A program made the position numbers and the translations under genes. From Brachybacterium squillarum M-6-3 (GTDB lineage Bacteria > Actinomycetota > Actinomycetes > Actinomycetales > Dermabacteraceae), in contig NZ_AGBX01000001.1 of assembly GCF_000225825.1 (NCBI RefSeq), forward strand, positions 1,178,001-1,242,000: a stretch of 64,000 nucleotides of DNA. The letters run 5' to 3'. Position 1 is the first letter of the stretch; every line of letters starts with the position of its first letter. The notes below the pieces were generated by a model that had not been told where the DNA came from, searched no databases, and saw only the letters and a program-made list of their open reading frames with translations. Below, one piece after another: positions 16,600 through 24,934 of the stretch.

Positions 16600-16850
16600 G
16601 ACCGTCGCGGGCGTGCTCGCCGTCGGCGGCCACGGCGTTGCCGCGCGCGTCCCCCGCGAGCGCGGACACCAGGGCGGGAGAGGTGCGGCGGAGCAGGTAG
16701 CCCAGCACCCGCTGGCTCATCGGGTCCATCTGGTCGGCATCGTCGATCAGGAGCAGCACGGTGGCGGTCCGGGGGGCAGCTCCGCGATGGTCCGCAGCAG
16801 GGTGGTGGTGCGGCCGGTGCCGCGGGACCCGTCGCGCACACCACGGGGGA
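16600..16850 (-). pseudogene. remnant of an AAA/LuxR-type ATPase gene
   Basis: On the minus strand one frame reads VRDGSRGTGRTTTLLRTIAE, a Walker A-like loop (with R where K is usual), and another frame reads TATVLLLIDDADQMDPMSQR followed by VLGYLLRRTSPALVSALAGD, a Walker B strand and following helix as in MalT/LuxR-type regulators. The two frames meet in a run of six Gs (16771-16776 on plus). Even after frame repair, the two Walker motifs would be only about 15 residues apart, too close for a P-loop ATPase, so an internal deletion is also present. No start or full domain remains. The stretch 16509-17018 otherwise holds no convincing gene. Confidence 0.55.
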
Positions 16851-17018
16851 CGGGAGCCGGGGAGCGAGGCCCCGTCGGGCCTCCGGGGCGGGACCCGGGT
16901 GGGGGATGCACTGTATGCCGGAGTCGACCGACCGTGCACGGGCGGTCGCGGCGGTGGGGACGGGTGGGGCGGTGGCCTGCGCGACCGCTCGGGGATCGTC
17001 GTCCCGGGGAGACAAAAG

Positions 17019-17032
17019 TGACCGATGGGTCA
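17019..17032. promoter_or_regulatory. operator candidate upstream of the sugar ABC operon
   Basis: TGACC-GATG-GGTCA is a perfect inverted repeat with 5-base arms, 123 bases upstream of the binding-protein start. A TAGTGT -10-like hexamer follows at 17116-17121. The regulator is not in this window. Confidence 0.35.
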
Positions 17033-17154
17033 TCTCTGACCTGCGGCGGTGTCCGGTCGTCGCGGTCGTCCGAATCCTCCCGGTCGGAAATAGTGCGCTC
17101 GTTCGAATACCTGGGTAGTGTGACCCGCACCTCGATGACGAGGAGAGGAGAGCA

Positions 17155-18498
17155 ATGAAGCCCACCATGTCCCGGCGCACCGCGCTCGCGGGATCCGCCG
17201 CGGCGCTCGCCACCGGCCTCGCCGCCTGTGCGCCGCCCAACCCCGGCGAGGTCAACGCCCAGGCCACCATCCCCGCCGCCGACGGTCGCGTGACCGTCTC
17301 CTACTGGGCCTGGCTGAAGGACCTGCACAAGGTCGCCGAGGTCTTCAACCAGACCCAGGACCGCATCACGGTGGAGACCACCTGGATCCCCGGCGGCAAC
17401 AACGGCGGCTACGCCAAGATCCTCTCGGCCGTGGCCGCGGGCGGCGGCCCCGACATCGCCCAGGTGGAGCTGCGCTCCGTCCCGGAGTTCGCCCTCGCCG
17501 GCGCGCTGGTGGACGTCACCCGCTACGACTTCGCGAGCATCGCGGACCGCTTCGACCCCGGCGCGCTCACCCAGGCGCAGGTGGGCGACTCGACCTGGGC
17601 CCTGCCCCAGGACACCGGCCCCATGGCCACCTTCTACAACCGGGAGGTGCTCGAGGGGGAGCTGGGCCTGACCGTGCCCTCCACCTGGGAGGACTTCCGG
17701 GAGACCTGCGGCGCCGTCCAGGAGGCCGGCAAGCAGATGATCACGCTGGATCCCTTCGACGGCTCCCACCCCGTGGGCTGGGCGATGCAGTCCGGGGCGG
17801 TCTGGTTCCGCCCCGAGGGCGACGGCTGGATCGTGGACATGACCGACGACGCCTCGATGCGCGTCGCCGAGTTCTGGGACGGCATCCTCGCCGACAAGCT
17901 GATCGGCACCGGCTACGGCTCCTTCACCACCCCGTGGTACGCCGCGGCATCGGAGGGCAGCGTGCTCGCCTCCATCAGCGGCTCCTGGAGCGACGCGCTG
18001 ATCGAGACCGTCCCCGGCGGCGAGGGCAAGTGGGCCGTGGCCCCCATGCCCGTCTGGTCCGGCGACGACCCCGGGTACGCCTCCGGCGCCCACGGCGGCT
18101 CCTCCGCCGCGATCCTCGCCAACTCCCAGCATCCGGTCGAGGCGCTCGAGTTCCTCACCTGGATGTGCACCGACCCCGCCGGCATCGACGCGATGATCGA
18201 GTTCTCCGGCATCGGCTGGTCCCCGGCCGCCGACTACATCGGCGCGCCCCGGCAGGAGCCCTCGGAGTTCTTCTCCGGACAGAACTACAACGAGGAGGTC
18301 ATCGTGCCGATGGCCGAGGGGCAGAACCTCGAATGGACCTGGGCACCGCTCATGCAGCGGGCCATGGCCATCATCGGCGACGGCATGACCGCCGCCGTGA
18401 ACGGCGAGGTCCCCCTGGTGGACATGTTCGCCGATGCGCAGACGGAGATCGTCGAGATCATGCGCGGCATCGGCCTGAACGCGGAGGAGGCACGATGA
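17155..18498 (+). CDS. extracellular sugar-binding lipoprotein (ABC importer, family 1)
   Basis: The 447-residue protein starts with a twin-arginine-like SRRTALAGSAAALATGLAAC segment; C25 in LAAC is the lipidation site, so it is anchored outside the membrane. The mature part is a two-lobed family 1 solute-binding protein: VTVSYWAWLKDLHKVAEVFN, then ILSAVAAGGGPDIAQVE, and later GSWSDALIETVPGGEGKWAV with the usual AVAPMPVWSGDDPGYASGAH stretch. An AGGAGAGGAGAG site precedes the ATG. It overlaps the first permease gene by four bases. Substrate: an oligosaccharide or sugar, not specified by the sequence. Confidence 0.9.
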   Translation: MKPTMSRRTALAGSAAALATGLAACAPPNPGEVNAQATIPAADGRVTVSYWAWLKDLHKVAEVFNQTQDRITVETTWIPGGNNGGYAKILSAVAAGGGPDIAQVELRSVPEFALAGALVDVTRYDFASIADRFDPGALTQAQVGDSTWALPQDTGPMATFYNREVLEGELGLTVPSTWEDFRETCGAVQEAGKQMITLDPFDGSHPVGWAMQSGAVWFRPEGDGWIVDMTDDASMRVAEFWDGILADKLIGTGYGSFTTPWYAAASEGSVLASISGSWSDALIETVPGGEGKWAVAPMPVWSGDDPGYASGAHGGSSAAILANSQHPVEALEFLTWMCTDPAGIDAMIEFSGIGWSPAADYIGAPRQEPSEFFSGQNYNEEVIVPMAEGQNLEWTWAPLMQRAMAIIGDGMTAAVNGEVPLVDMFADAQTEIVEIMRGIGLNAEEAR

Positions 18499-19379
18499 GG
18501 TCGAAGACCGCCCCCTGGCTGCTGCTGGCACCCTTCATGGTGCTGTTCCTGGGCACGGTGATCGTGCCGATCATCATGGCCATCGGCTACTCCTTCACTC
18601 GGGTGGAGCGTTCCGGCCTGCTCGGCGAGGAGGGTTTGACCAGCGTCTTCGCCGGCTTCGAGAACTACGCGGCGGCCCTGGCCAACCACAACTTCATCGC
18701 CTCCATCGGGCGCATGGTGCTGTTCGGGGTGGTGCAGGTGACCGTCATGATCGTCGCCGCGACGATCCTGGCGCTGCTGCTGGAGAGCGCCGCCGCGCGC
18801 TGGCCCGGCTTCTTCCGCGCCACCTACTTCATGCCCTACGGCATTCCCGGCGTGATCGCCACGATCCTGTGGTCCTTCCTGTACATCCCGGGGCTCAGCC
18901 CCATCGTGGACGTGCTCGGACTGGTGGGCATCAACATCGACTTCCTGGCCCCCGAGGTGGTGCTGTGGTCGATCGCCAACATCGTCACCTGGACCTACAC
19001 GGGCTACAACATGCTGATCATCATCGCCCAGCTGAAGTCGATCCCCGGTGACCTCTACGAGGCGGCCCGCATCGACGGCGCCGGCTCCTTCCGGATCGTC
19101 AAGGACATCCAGCTGCCGATGATCCGGCCGGCCCTGGTGCTCACGATCATCTTCTCCATCATCGGCACCCTGCAGCTCTTCGCGGAGCCGCGGCTGATGC
19201 AGACCATGAGCTCCGGGATCACCTCGGAGTACACCCCGAACATGTCGGCCTACGCCTACGCGTTCCAGTACAACGAGATCGGGATGGCCGCCGCCCAGGC
19301 CGTCATCATCGCGGTCTCCGCCTTCACCCTCTCGGCGATCGCCCTGGGGATCTCGCAGTGGACGGAGCGCCGCCGATGA
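18495..19379 (+). CDS. sugar ABC transporter permease (MalF type)
   Basis: The ATG overlaps the binding-protein stop in an ATGA. The 294-residue protein has six membrane segments and the cytosolic EAA loop LYEAARIDGAGSFRIVKDIQ, followed by LPMIRPALVLTIIFSIIGTL, which docks with the ATPase. It pairs with the next permease. No ATPase gene is present, so a shared MsiK/MsmX-type ATPase encoded elsewhere probably energises the importer, as is usual for actinobacterial sugar importers. Confidence 0.9.
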   Translation: MRSKTAPWLLLAPFMVLFLGTVIVPIIMAIGYSFTRVERSGLLGEEGLTSVFAGFENYAAALANHNFIASIGRMVLFGVVQVTVMIVAATILALLLESAAARWPGFFRATYFMPYGIPGVIATILWSFLYIPGLSPIVDVLGLVGINIDFLAPEVVLWSIANIVTWTYTGYNMLIIIAQLKSIPGDLYEAARIDGAGSFRIVKDIQLPMIRPALVLTIIFSIIGTLQLFAEPRLMQTMSSGITSEYTPNMSAYAYAFQYNEIGMAAAQAVIIAVSAFTLSAIALGISQWTERRR

Positions 19380-20299
19380 GCACCACCCCCGACACCCCGC
19401 GCACCGCGGGCCGCTCGAAGGCCCGCTCCGACGAGCGCTCGGGCAGCCGCGCCGCCGGGCGCAGCCCCGCCACCACGATCATCGTCACCGCGGTGCTCGC
19501 GATCGTGGCGATCTATTTCCTGATCCCCGTGTACTGGGTGGTCGTCAACGCCACCAAGACCACCGAGGACCTGTTCGGCACCAGCGGCTTCTGGTTCGGG
19601 TCCAGCTTCGAGCTGGTGGACAACATCCGCGCCGTGCTCTCGGCCAACGGCGGGATCTTCCCCCGCTGGGCGCTGAACTCCCTGGTGTACTCCGGGATCG
19701 GCTCGGTGCTGGCCACCTACTTCGCCGTCGCCGGCGGCTACGCCCTGGCCAAGTACCGCTTCCCGGGCAAGCAGTTCGTCTACGCCCTGGTGCTCGGCGG
19801 GGTGCTGGTGCCCGGCACCGCCACCGCGCTGCCGCTGTTCTTCCTGTTCAGCTCGGTGGGCCTGACCAACACCTACTGGTCGGTGCTGATCCCCTCGCTG
19901 GTGAGCCCCTTCGGGCTGTTCCTCGCCGCGATCTACGCCGGGGCCGCGATCCCCGACGAGATGCTGGAGGCCGGCCGGATCGACGGCATCGGGGAGCTGG
20001 CGCTGTTCCACCGCATCGCCCTGCCGCAGCTGGTGCCGGCCATCGTCACCATCGTGCTGTTCCAGTTCGTCGGCATCTGGAACAACTACTTCCTGCCCCT
20101 GGTGATGCTGGCCGACGAGAACCTGTACCCGATCACCCTGGGCCTGGACAACTGGCGGGCACAGACGGACCGGCTGCCGGAGTTCTACCAGCTCACCGTG
20201 GGCGGCGCGCTGCTATCGGTGATCCCGCTGGCCATCCTCATCCTGGTGCTGCAGCGCTTCTGGCGCGGCGGCCTCACGGAGGGCTCCGTCAAGGGCTGA
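19376..20299 (+). CDS. sugar ABC transporter permease (MalG type)
   Basis: The ATG overlaps the first permease stop by four bases; a longer frame from 19358 is less likely. The 307-residue protein has a charged, serine/arginine-rich cytosolic start of about 35 residues, six membrane segments and the EAA loop EMLEAGRIDGIGELALFHRI followed by ALPQLVPAIVTIVLFQFVGI. It forms the heterodimeric channel with the preceding permease. The operon ends here with a strong hairpin. Confidence 0.9.
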   Translation: MSTTPDTPRTAGRSKARSDERSGSRAAGRSPATTIIVTAVLAIVAIYFLIPVYWVVVNATKTTEDLFGTSGFWFGSSFELVDNIRAVLSANGGIFPRWALNSLVYSGIGSVLATYFAVAGGYALAKYRFPGKQFVYALVLGGVLVPGTATALPLFFLFSSVGLTNTYWSVLIPSLVSPFGLFLAAIYAGAAIPDEMLEAGRIDGIGELALFHRIALPQLVPAIVTIVLFQFVGIWNNYFLPLVMLADENLYPITLGLDNWRAQTDRLPEFYQLTVGGALLSVIPLAILILVLQRFWRGGLTEGSVKG

Positions 20300-20311
20300 G
20301 CCCCGGTCGGA

Positions 20312-20360
20312 CCCCGACGCGGCCCCTTCCTCCGAACCGGAGGGAGGGGCCGCGTCGGGG
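20312..20360 (+). terminator. strong terminator of the sugar ABC operon
   Basis: A 22-bp stem (20312-20333 with 20339-20360) broken only by one T-G wobble closes a 5-base loop, 12 bases after the last permease stop. It lacks a T tract but is the longest such hairpin here, and could also stop minus-strand transcripts from the small membrane gene. Confidence 0.75.
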
Positions 20361-20379
20361 TGGGGTGTCGTGGCGGGGA

Positions 20380-20553
20380 TCAGTGCCCGGCCATGAGCTT
20401 CAGGGCGATGACCACGAGGGCGAGACCCAGCAGCAGCAGGATCAGCAGCAGCTTGTGCAGGGGTCGCAGCGCGGTGCGGCGCACGCCGAGCCAGCCGACC
20501 AGCACCAGCGTCGCCGCCAGCAGCACGATGCCGATGGTCAGCGCCGTGCCCAC
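20380..20553 (-). CDS. 57-residue two-TM membrane protein
   Basis: A GTG at 20553 starts a 57-residue frame with two hydrophobic segments, TALTIGIVLLAATLVLVGWL and KLLLILLLLGLALVVIALKL, joined by the basic loop GVRRTALRPLH. It starts three bases after the stop of the frameshifted gene upstream, so the two form an operon. The pattern, two helices with a positive loop, is that of small stress- or transporter-associated membrane proteins. Too short for confident family assignment. Confidence 0.55.
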   Translation of the reverse strand: MGTALTIGIVLLAATLVLVGWLGVRRTALRPLHKLLLILLLLGLALVVIALKLMAGH

Positions 20554-20556
20554 CGA

Positions 20557-20780
20557 CTACAGGCCGAGGGTGGCCAGGCCGATGGCCGCGAGCGGGGGGG
20601 GACGATGGCGGCGGCCGCACCGGCCCCGAGATCCTCGGCGTGGCTGCTGAGGGTCAGCGCCACGGCGAGCGTCGCGAAGGTGACGTAGATGCGTTCGCGG
20701 ACGTGGAGGGCGGCGGATTCCCGCTCCTCCTCGTCCATGGAATCCAGGCGTGCGCGGGAGGAGGAGGGCGAGGAAGGCAT
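20557..20780 (-). pseudogene. small membrane protein gene with a frameshift in a G8 run
   Basis: From ATG 20780 the frame reads DEEERESAALHVRERIYVTF then ATLAVALTLSSHAEDLGAGA, a clear first membrane segment, and breaks at eight Gs (20594-20601). In the next frame PPLAAIGLATLGL follows to a TAG at 20557, which completes a second hydrophobic helix. Adding one base would give a product of about 75 residues with two helices. Coupled closely to the next small membrane gene. A homopolymer error or a real phase-variable tract would look the same. Confidence 0.55.
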
Positions 20781-20825
20781 GGCTCCAGTGTGCGCACTCC
20801 GGGTGGTTCGTCGGGGCCGGGGGGC

Positions 20826-21443
20826 TCAGGCGGCGCGGTCGAAGGCGTCCCAGCGGGCGAAGTACTCGCGGGCCCGCGCGGAGTCCCAGCCGTGACCCTG
20901 GGCGAGGCCCTCGGTGAGCATCCCCAGGTAGGTGGGGGTGGGCAGGCCCGGCTCGAGGTCCCGACCGCCGGCAGGGGCGGTGAAGGTGAGCATCGGCAGG
21001 CCGTCGCGCTCGCCGACCCGCAGCAGGGTCTCGTAGTGACCGGGTCCGACGGCGATCCCCTCGGCGGGCACCCCGGCGGCCACGACCTCGCCCAGCGGGT
21101 CCGCGGGGGAGGGGGCGCGGTGCATCTCCTGGGCGGCGATGTCCACGAACTGCGCGGCGGTGATCAGGTAAGCGCGGGCGGCGGCGGGGCCAGGGGTGTC
21201 GTGGTCGTAGAAGGCCATCGATCCGCCCCAGACCCGGGAGCGGGCGGCGAAGCGGATCCGTCCCGGCAGCATCACCCCGTCCGTCGCGCGGGGAGGGGTG
21301 GCGTCCCGGGCGCCCGGATAGGTGACCATCGCGCCCGGCGGGCGGCCTCCGCGCAGGTAGAAGGCGAGCCGCTCGGCGTTCGCGTTCGAGCCGTAGCTGA
21401 CGTACCAGAGCAGGTCGGGGTCGGTCCGGGTCGGGGAGGTCAT
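20826..21443 (-). CDS. gamma-glutamylcyclotransferase-like (GGCT/AIG2 fold) protein
   Basis: I take ATG 21443 as start, with GGAGG three bases upstream; ATG 21452 is possible. The 205-residue protein begins DPDLLWYVSYGSNANAERLA, where YGSN is the substrate-binding motif of GGCT-like proteins, then FYLRGGRPPGAMVTYPGARD and a long body with AYLITAAQFVDIAAQEMHRA. The catalytic glutamate of GGCT is not obvious to me. Relatives are sometimes labelled histone deacetylase without good reason. Function unknown; single gene. Confidence 0.7.
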   Translation of the reverse strand: MTSPTRTDPDLLWYVSYGSNANAERLAFYLRGGRPPGAMVTYPGARDATPPRATDGVMLPGRIRFAARSRVWGGSMAFYDHDTPGPAAARAYLITAAQFVDIAAQEMHRAPSPADPLGEVVAAGVPAEGIAVGPGHYETLLRVGERDGLPMLTFTAPAGGRDLEPGLPTPTYLGMLTEGLAQGHGWDSARAREYFARWDAFDRAA

Positions 21444-21610
21444 CGCCTCCATCCTGCCCCTCGCGGGACGGTCCACGGAGCCGTCGCGGTGCGAGGCCGC
21501 CCACAACCACCTGCCCTACGCATGGTGCATGCGCTTTCCAGCGCCGGTGGGCCGACCGGTCCCGGGCCGACGGCGGCCTCGCAGGCGGCCCTGCGATCAC
21601 GCGCCGCGCG

Positions 21611-21730
21611 GTGGGGGAGGGCTCCGTCTGGTACGTCGCCGCGAGGCCCGCCGCCGACGGCACCGGCTACCTGCTGGTCCTGAACCACACCGCCCCGTCT
21701 CGTCAGCCCCGCGTCGTCATCCCCGCACGG
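21611..21730 (+). pseudogene. short coding fragment, possibly end of a glycosidase-type gene
   Basis: The plus strand reads GEGSVWYVAARPAADGTGYL then LVLNHTAPSRQPRVVIPAR with coding-like third positions but no start or complete domain. The WYV...R and LLVLNHT pattern resembles the C-terminal beta-sandwich of GH42-type beta-galactosidases. The frame runs antisense into the S9 peptidase gene. I regard it as a remnant; the family guess is weak. Confidence 0.3.
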
Positions 21731-23773
21731 TCAGCCCAGCGTGGCGGGCCGCGGGGTGATCTCGCCGCGCACGTGCTCGTCGAGGAAGGCCAGGAAGGTC
21801 TCGTACCAGACCTGCGCGTTGCCGCGGCCCTGGACCCAGTGGCCCTCGTCGGGGAAGTACAGGTAGCGGTGGCGGGTGCGGCCCTGCGCGTCCCGCGGGG
21901 TCGCCGAGAAGGTGAGCAGGTCGTACCAGAGGTGGTGTCCCTGGGCGATCGGCACCCGGTAGTCGATGCCGCCGTGGATCACGAGCATCGGCGCCACGAT
22001 GTCCGCCACCGCGTCCCGAGGGTTGTAGCGCGCGTTCTGGCTGCGCATCGGCGGCTCCCAGCCGGAGTTGTCGGTGGTGGGGCCCATGGAGACGGTGTCC
22101 CACAGGGAGGCGTGGGTGACGATGCAGCGGAAGCGGTCACCGGTGTGCCCGGCCACCCAGTTCGCCATGTAGCCGCCGTAGGAGCCGCCCGCGAAGGCGG
22201 TGCGCTCCGCGTCGATCTCGGGGCGGGCGACCGTCTCGTCGACCAGGGCCATGATGTCGGTGAAGGGGGCGCCGCCGAGCTCCTGCTGTCCGCGGTCGAT
22301 CATCGCGTGGCCGTAGCCCGTGGAGATCGCCGGATCCGGCAGCAGCACCGCGTAGCCGGCGGCGACGAAGGGGTCCGGGTTCCAGCGGAAGGTCCAGGCG
22401 TTCCAGGACCCCCAGGGGCCGCCGTGGGCGAAGACCACCAGCGGATGCGGGCCCTCGCCCTCCGGCAGCCGCAGCCAGGCGCGCACGGCGGTGCCGTCCT
22501 CGCCGGAGGCCTCGACCTCGGTGAGGCTCCCGGACTGCGGCAGCACGGTCGCGGGGTTCGCGAGCGCCGTGACGGTTCCGGTGGCCGGGTCGATGCGCAG
22601 CGGGTGCGGGGCGACGGCGACGCCGCTCGCGGAGGCCACCACCTGGCCGCCGGCCACGCCGACCGAACCGTAGGACAGCTCCTGCTCCGGCCCCCCGGCG
22701 AGGCGCCGCGGGGCCGGGTCGGTGGTGCCGCCGATCCAGAGGGAGCCGCGTCCGTGGTCGTCGGCGGCCCCGACGATCGTGTCCTCGTCCAGCCAGACGG
22801 CGTCCAGGGACTCCTCCAGCTCGGGCCACAGCGGGGTGATCTCGCCCGAGGCGAGGTCGAGCACCTGGGTGGCCGAGAGGGCCGAGGCCTGCGCGGTCCA
22901 GACCTGGTAGCGGTTCAGCAGGGCGCGGGAGCCGTCGGGGGAGAAGGCGCCGGGCTCCACCTCCACCTCGGCGGTGGCCTCGACGAGCAGGCGCGGCGGC
23001 TCCTGCCCGCGCAGGTCCAGCAGGTACAGGTTCGACATGCCGAGCAGCTCGCCGCGGGAGTCGACCATCGAGACCAGGGCGCGGTGGCCCTGACGGTCGG
23101 CCGTCCAGCCCCGGAGCCGACCGGGAGGCATCTCCAGGTGGCGCAGGTGCAGCAGCCTCTCCGGAACCTCGCCGCCGTCGTCCGCGCTGCCGGTGCCGTT
23201 CGGGTCGGGGGTCGGGGCGGCGTGGGAGAGGTCGTCGGGCAGCTCGGCGACCGCGAGCACGGGGCGCTCCGGGCCCAGGTCCTCGTCCCAGTAGCGGGTG
23301 GGGAAGCCGTCGTGCAGCACCGCGGTCACCTTCGCGTCCTCGCGCTGCTCGCTCAGCCGGGCGTGCTCGGCCTCGTCGCTCGCCTGGCTGTGCACCGGGA
23401 TCTCCGCGACCAGGGTGGATCCGGCCAGGTGGAGGCCAGAGAAGCCGCCGGGGCGGGAGAGCAGCTCCCGGGCCTCGCCGCGCGGGGGCAGGGCCCACAG
23501 GCGGGCGTCCTCCGCTTCGGAGCCGTCCTCCCCGGGGCGCTTCGCGGTGAACAGGGTGGTGCCGTCCTCGGCGAGGGCCACGGAGCCGATCGAGGCGCTG
23601 CCGCGGCTGAGGGGGACGGTGCCGTCCGCGGTGATCTCCACCAGCTCGCTGCGGTAGGCGGTGCCCTTCGCATCCGGCCGGGACACGGAGGCGACGATCC
23701 GGCCTCCCGGGGTGGTGCGCAGCGCGCCGAAGCGGGCGGCGTCGAGCAGGGAGGTCAGGGCGACATCGGCCAT
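21731..23773 (-). CDS. S9-family prolyl oligopeptidase-like serine peptidase
   Basis: ATG 23773 has AAGG nine bases upstream and is preferred over ATG 23782. The 680-residue protein has an N-terminal beta-propeller with repeated GxxxSPDGS/LAEDG-type blades, then an alpha/beta hydrolase domain from about residue 420: VVFAHGGPWGSWNAWTFRW, the nucleophile elbow GGSYGGYMANWVAGH, the acid in VIHGGIDYRVP and the histidine in FPDEGHWV. It would cleave small peptides or acyl-peptides in the cytosol (acylaminoacyl-peptidase-like). Single gene. Confidence 0.9.
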   Translation of the reverse strand: MADVALTSLLDAARFGALRTTPGGRIVASVSRPDAKGTAYRSELVEITADGTVPLSRGSASIGSVALAEDGTTLFTAKRPGEDGSEAEDARLWALPPRGEARELLSRPGGFSGLHLAGSTLVAEIPVHSQASDEAEHARLSEQREDAKVTAVLHDGFPTRYWDEDLGPERPVLAVAELPDDLSHAAPTPDPNGTGSADDGGEVPERLLHLRHLEMPPGRLRGWTADRQGHRALVSMVDSRGELLGMSNLYLLDLRGQEPPRLLVEATAEVEVEPGAFSPDGSRALLNRYQVWTAQASALSATQVLDLASGEITPLWPELEESLDAVWLDEDTIVGAADDHGRGSLWIGGTTDPAPRRLAGGPEQELSYGSVGVAGGQVVASASGVAVAPHPLRIDPATGTVTALANPATVLPQSGSLTEVEASGEDGTAVRAWLRLPEGEGPHPLVVFAHGGPWGSWNAWTFRWNPDPFVAAGYAVLLPDPAISTGYGHAMIDRGQQELGGAPFTDIMALVDETVARPEIDAERTAFAGGSYGGYMANWVAGHTGDRFRCIVTHASLWDTVSMGPTTDNSGWEPPMRSQNARYNPRDAVADIVAPMLVIHGGIDYRVPIAQGHHLWYDLLTFSATPRDAQGRTRHRYLYFPDEGHWVQGRGNAQVWYETFLAFLDEHVRGEITPRPATLG

Positions 23774-23853
23774 CGGATCCATCCTTCGTCGGCGGGGGCT
23801 GTGCGGTCAGCATCTCATCCGCTCCTGTGACCTGCACGGACGAACCGGACCGG

Positions 23854-24075
23854 TCATCCGAAGAGGGACCGCCGGATCGCGTTGTCCTCCCGCCGACGCT
23901 CCTCCTCCTGGCTCAGCGGGGGCAGCACGTACGGCTCCTCCTCGAGCGCCTCGATGGCGCGCTGGTAGAAGTCGGCGGAGACCAGCACCGCCCGCAGGCG
24001 CACGCCCCGGCTGAGGATCTCCACGGGCTCGCGCTGGGCGATGTCGAGGGTGGAGTCGAGGGTGCGGAAGACATG
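23854..24075 (-). pseudogene. Phd/YefM-like antitoxin, N-terminally truncated
   Basis: The sequence HVFRTLDSTLDIAQREPVEI then LSRGVRLRAVLVSADFYQRA and IEALEEEPYVLPPLSQEEER matches the C-terminal two thirds of a prevent-host-death type antitoxin: a beta strand with EPVEILSRG followed by the helix that binds the toxin. The usual N-terminal helix (M...AARNFS...) is missing, and upstream sequence in the same frame (MGKQGDRIPSPSPTPWRHDA) is not antitoxin-like. No toxin gene lies downstream. I treat it as a decayed, toxin-less module. Confidence 0.5.
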
Positions 24076-24097
24076 TGCATGACGACCGTTGTGGGCA

Positions 24098-24246
24098 TCA
24101 TGTCGCCAGGGTGTCGGGGAGGGGGACGGGATGCGGTCGCCCTGCTTCCCCACTCACGGCGAGTGCTTCTTCGGCCGCGATCGTGACCAGCGCAGACGCA
24201 CGGAGGGCAGCGACCACCGCGTCCAGGTCCGGCCAGGCCCTCGTAG
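24098..24246 (-). pseudogene. coding fragment without start upstream of the antitoxin remnant
   Basis: One minus-strand frame reads WPDLDAVVAALRASALVTIA then AEEALAVSGEAGRPHPVPLP and DTLAT to a TGA at 24098. It looks like the natural C-terminus of a protein of unknown family, with no start codon or earlier domain. With the antitoxin remnant it marks 23.85-24.33 kb as a patch of decayed genes; nothing else is visible there. Confidence 0.35.
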
Positions 24247-24336
24247 GTGCCGCCTGGAGCCGAGAACATCATGGACATACTCGTGTCGTCATGGACGCCG
24301 ATACCGGAGAGGAATCCCGGTCCGCGGCCGATGCGC

Positions 24337-24921
24337 TCACGCCTCCGTGGTGGCCGGGGCCGGGCCGTCCTCGTGGCCGCGCCGGGCCGCGTGATCCAGG
24401 ATCATCAGCACCTCGCAGGGGCGGCCCTCGGCGCCGAAGGCGTGCGGCAGCATCGTGGAGAACTCCGCGGCATGGTCCTGCTCCACCCGGTAGCGGCGCG
24501 TCCCCAGCAGCAGGATCGCGGTGCCCTCGAGCACCAGCAGCCACTCGTGCCCGGGGTGGGCGCGCATTCCGGCGGTGTCCCGCGGCGGCGGACCGGTCAG
24601 GCGCCGCCGCATCACCACGGTGTCGGGGGAGGAGCGCACCGGCCAGCGCAGCGCCTCCAGCCCGTGGTCGCGCACCGGGGAGATCAGCACGTCCTCCGCC
24701 TCGGACTCCACGAGCTGGTCCAGTGAGGTGTCCAGCGCCCGGGAGAGCGCCACCAGCTGGTCCAGGGCGAGGCGACGCTGCCCCGTCTCGATACGGGAGA
24801 GGGTGGAGGCGCTCAGGTGCGCGCGGGAGGCCACCTCGTCCAGCGACCAGCCCTGGGCGAGACGCAGCGCACGCACCCGTTTGCGCACCAGGTCGTCCAC
24901 CCCGCCGATGTCTTGCGTCAT
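24337..24921 (-). CDS. XRE-family regulator with C-terminal cupin domain
   Basis: The 194-residue protein starts at ATG 24921 with no ribosome binding site visible, which suggests a leaderless or coupled start. Residues 12-66 are an XRE helix-turn-helix (VRALRLAQGWSLDEVASRAH and LSASTLSRIETGQRRLALDQ); residues 110-185 form a small cupin (HPGHEWLLVLEGTAILLLGT, MLPHAFGA). Such regulators sense a small ligand in the cupin barrel. It is divergent from a flavoprotein gene, and two palindromes lie at its own start, so it probably represses itself and that gene. Confidence 0.87.
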   Translation of the reverse strand: MTQDIGGVDDLVRKRVRALRLAQGWSLDEVASRAHLSASTLSRIETGQRRLALDQLVALSRALDTSLDQLVESEAEDVLISPVRDHGLEALRWPVRSSPDTVVMRRRLTGPPPRDTAGMRAHPGHEWLLVLEGTAILLLGTRRYRVEQDHAAEFSTMLPHAFGAEGRPCEVLMILDHAARRGHEDGPAPATTEA

Positions 24922-24929
24922 GCGCAAGA
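24911..24929. promoter_or_regulatory. operator candidate spanning the regulator start codon
   Basis: TCTTGCG-TCATG-CGCAAGA is a perfect inverted repeat with 7-base arms centred on the start codon of the XRE-cupin gene. Binding there would block the regulator's own translation start or promoter. Its position in a 75-base divergent gap makes it a good autoregulatory site. Confidence 0.6.
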
Positions 24930-24934
24930 TTCTA

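Noticed and set aside
24097-24330. tRNA or small RNA gene in the gap upstream of the XRE regulator
   Set aside because: No cloverleaf, T-loop or promoter-terminator pair found; coding-like fragments explain part of it.
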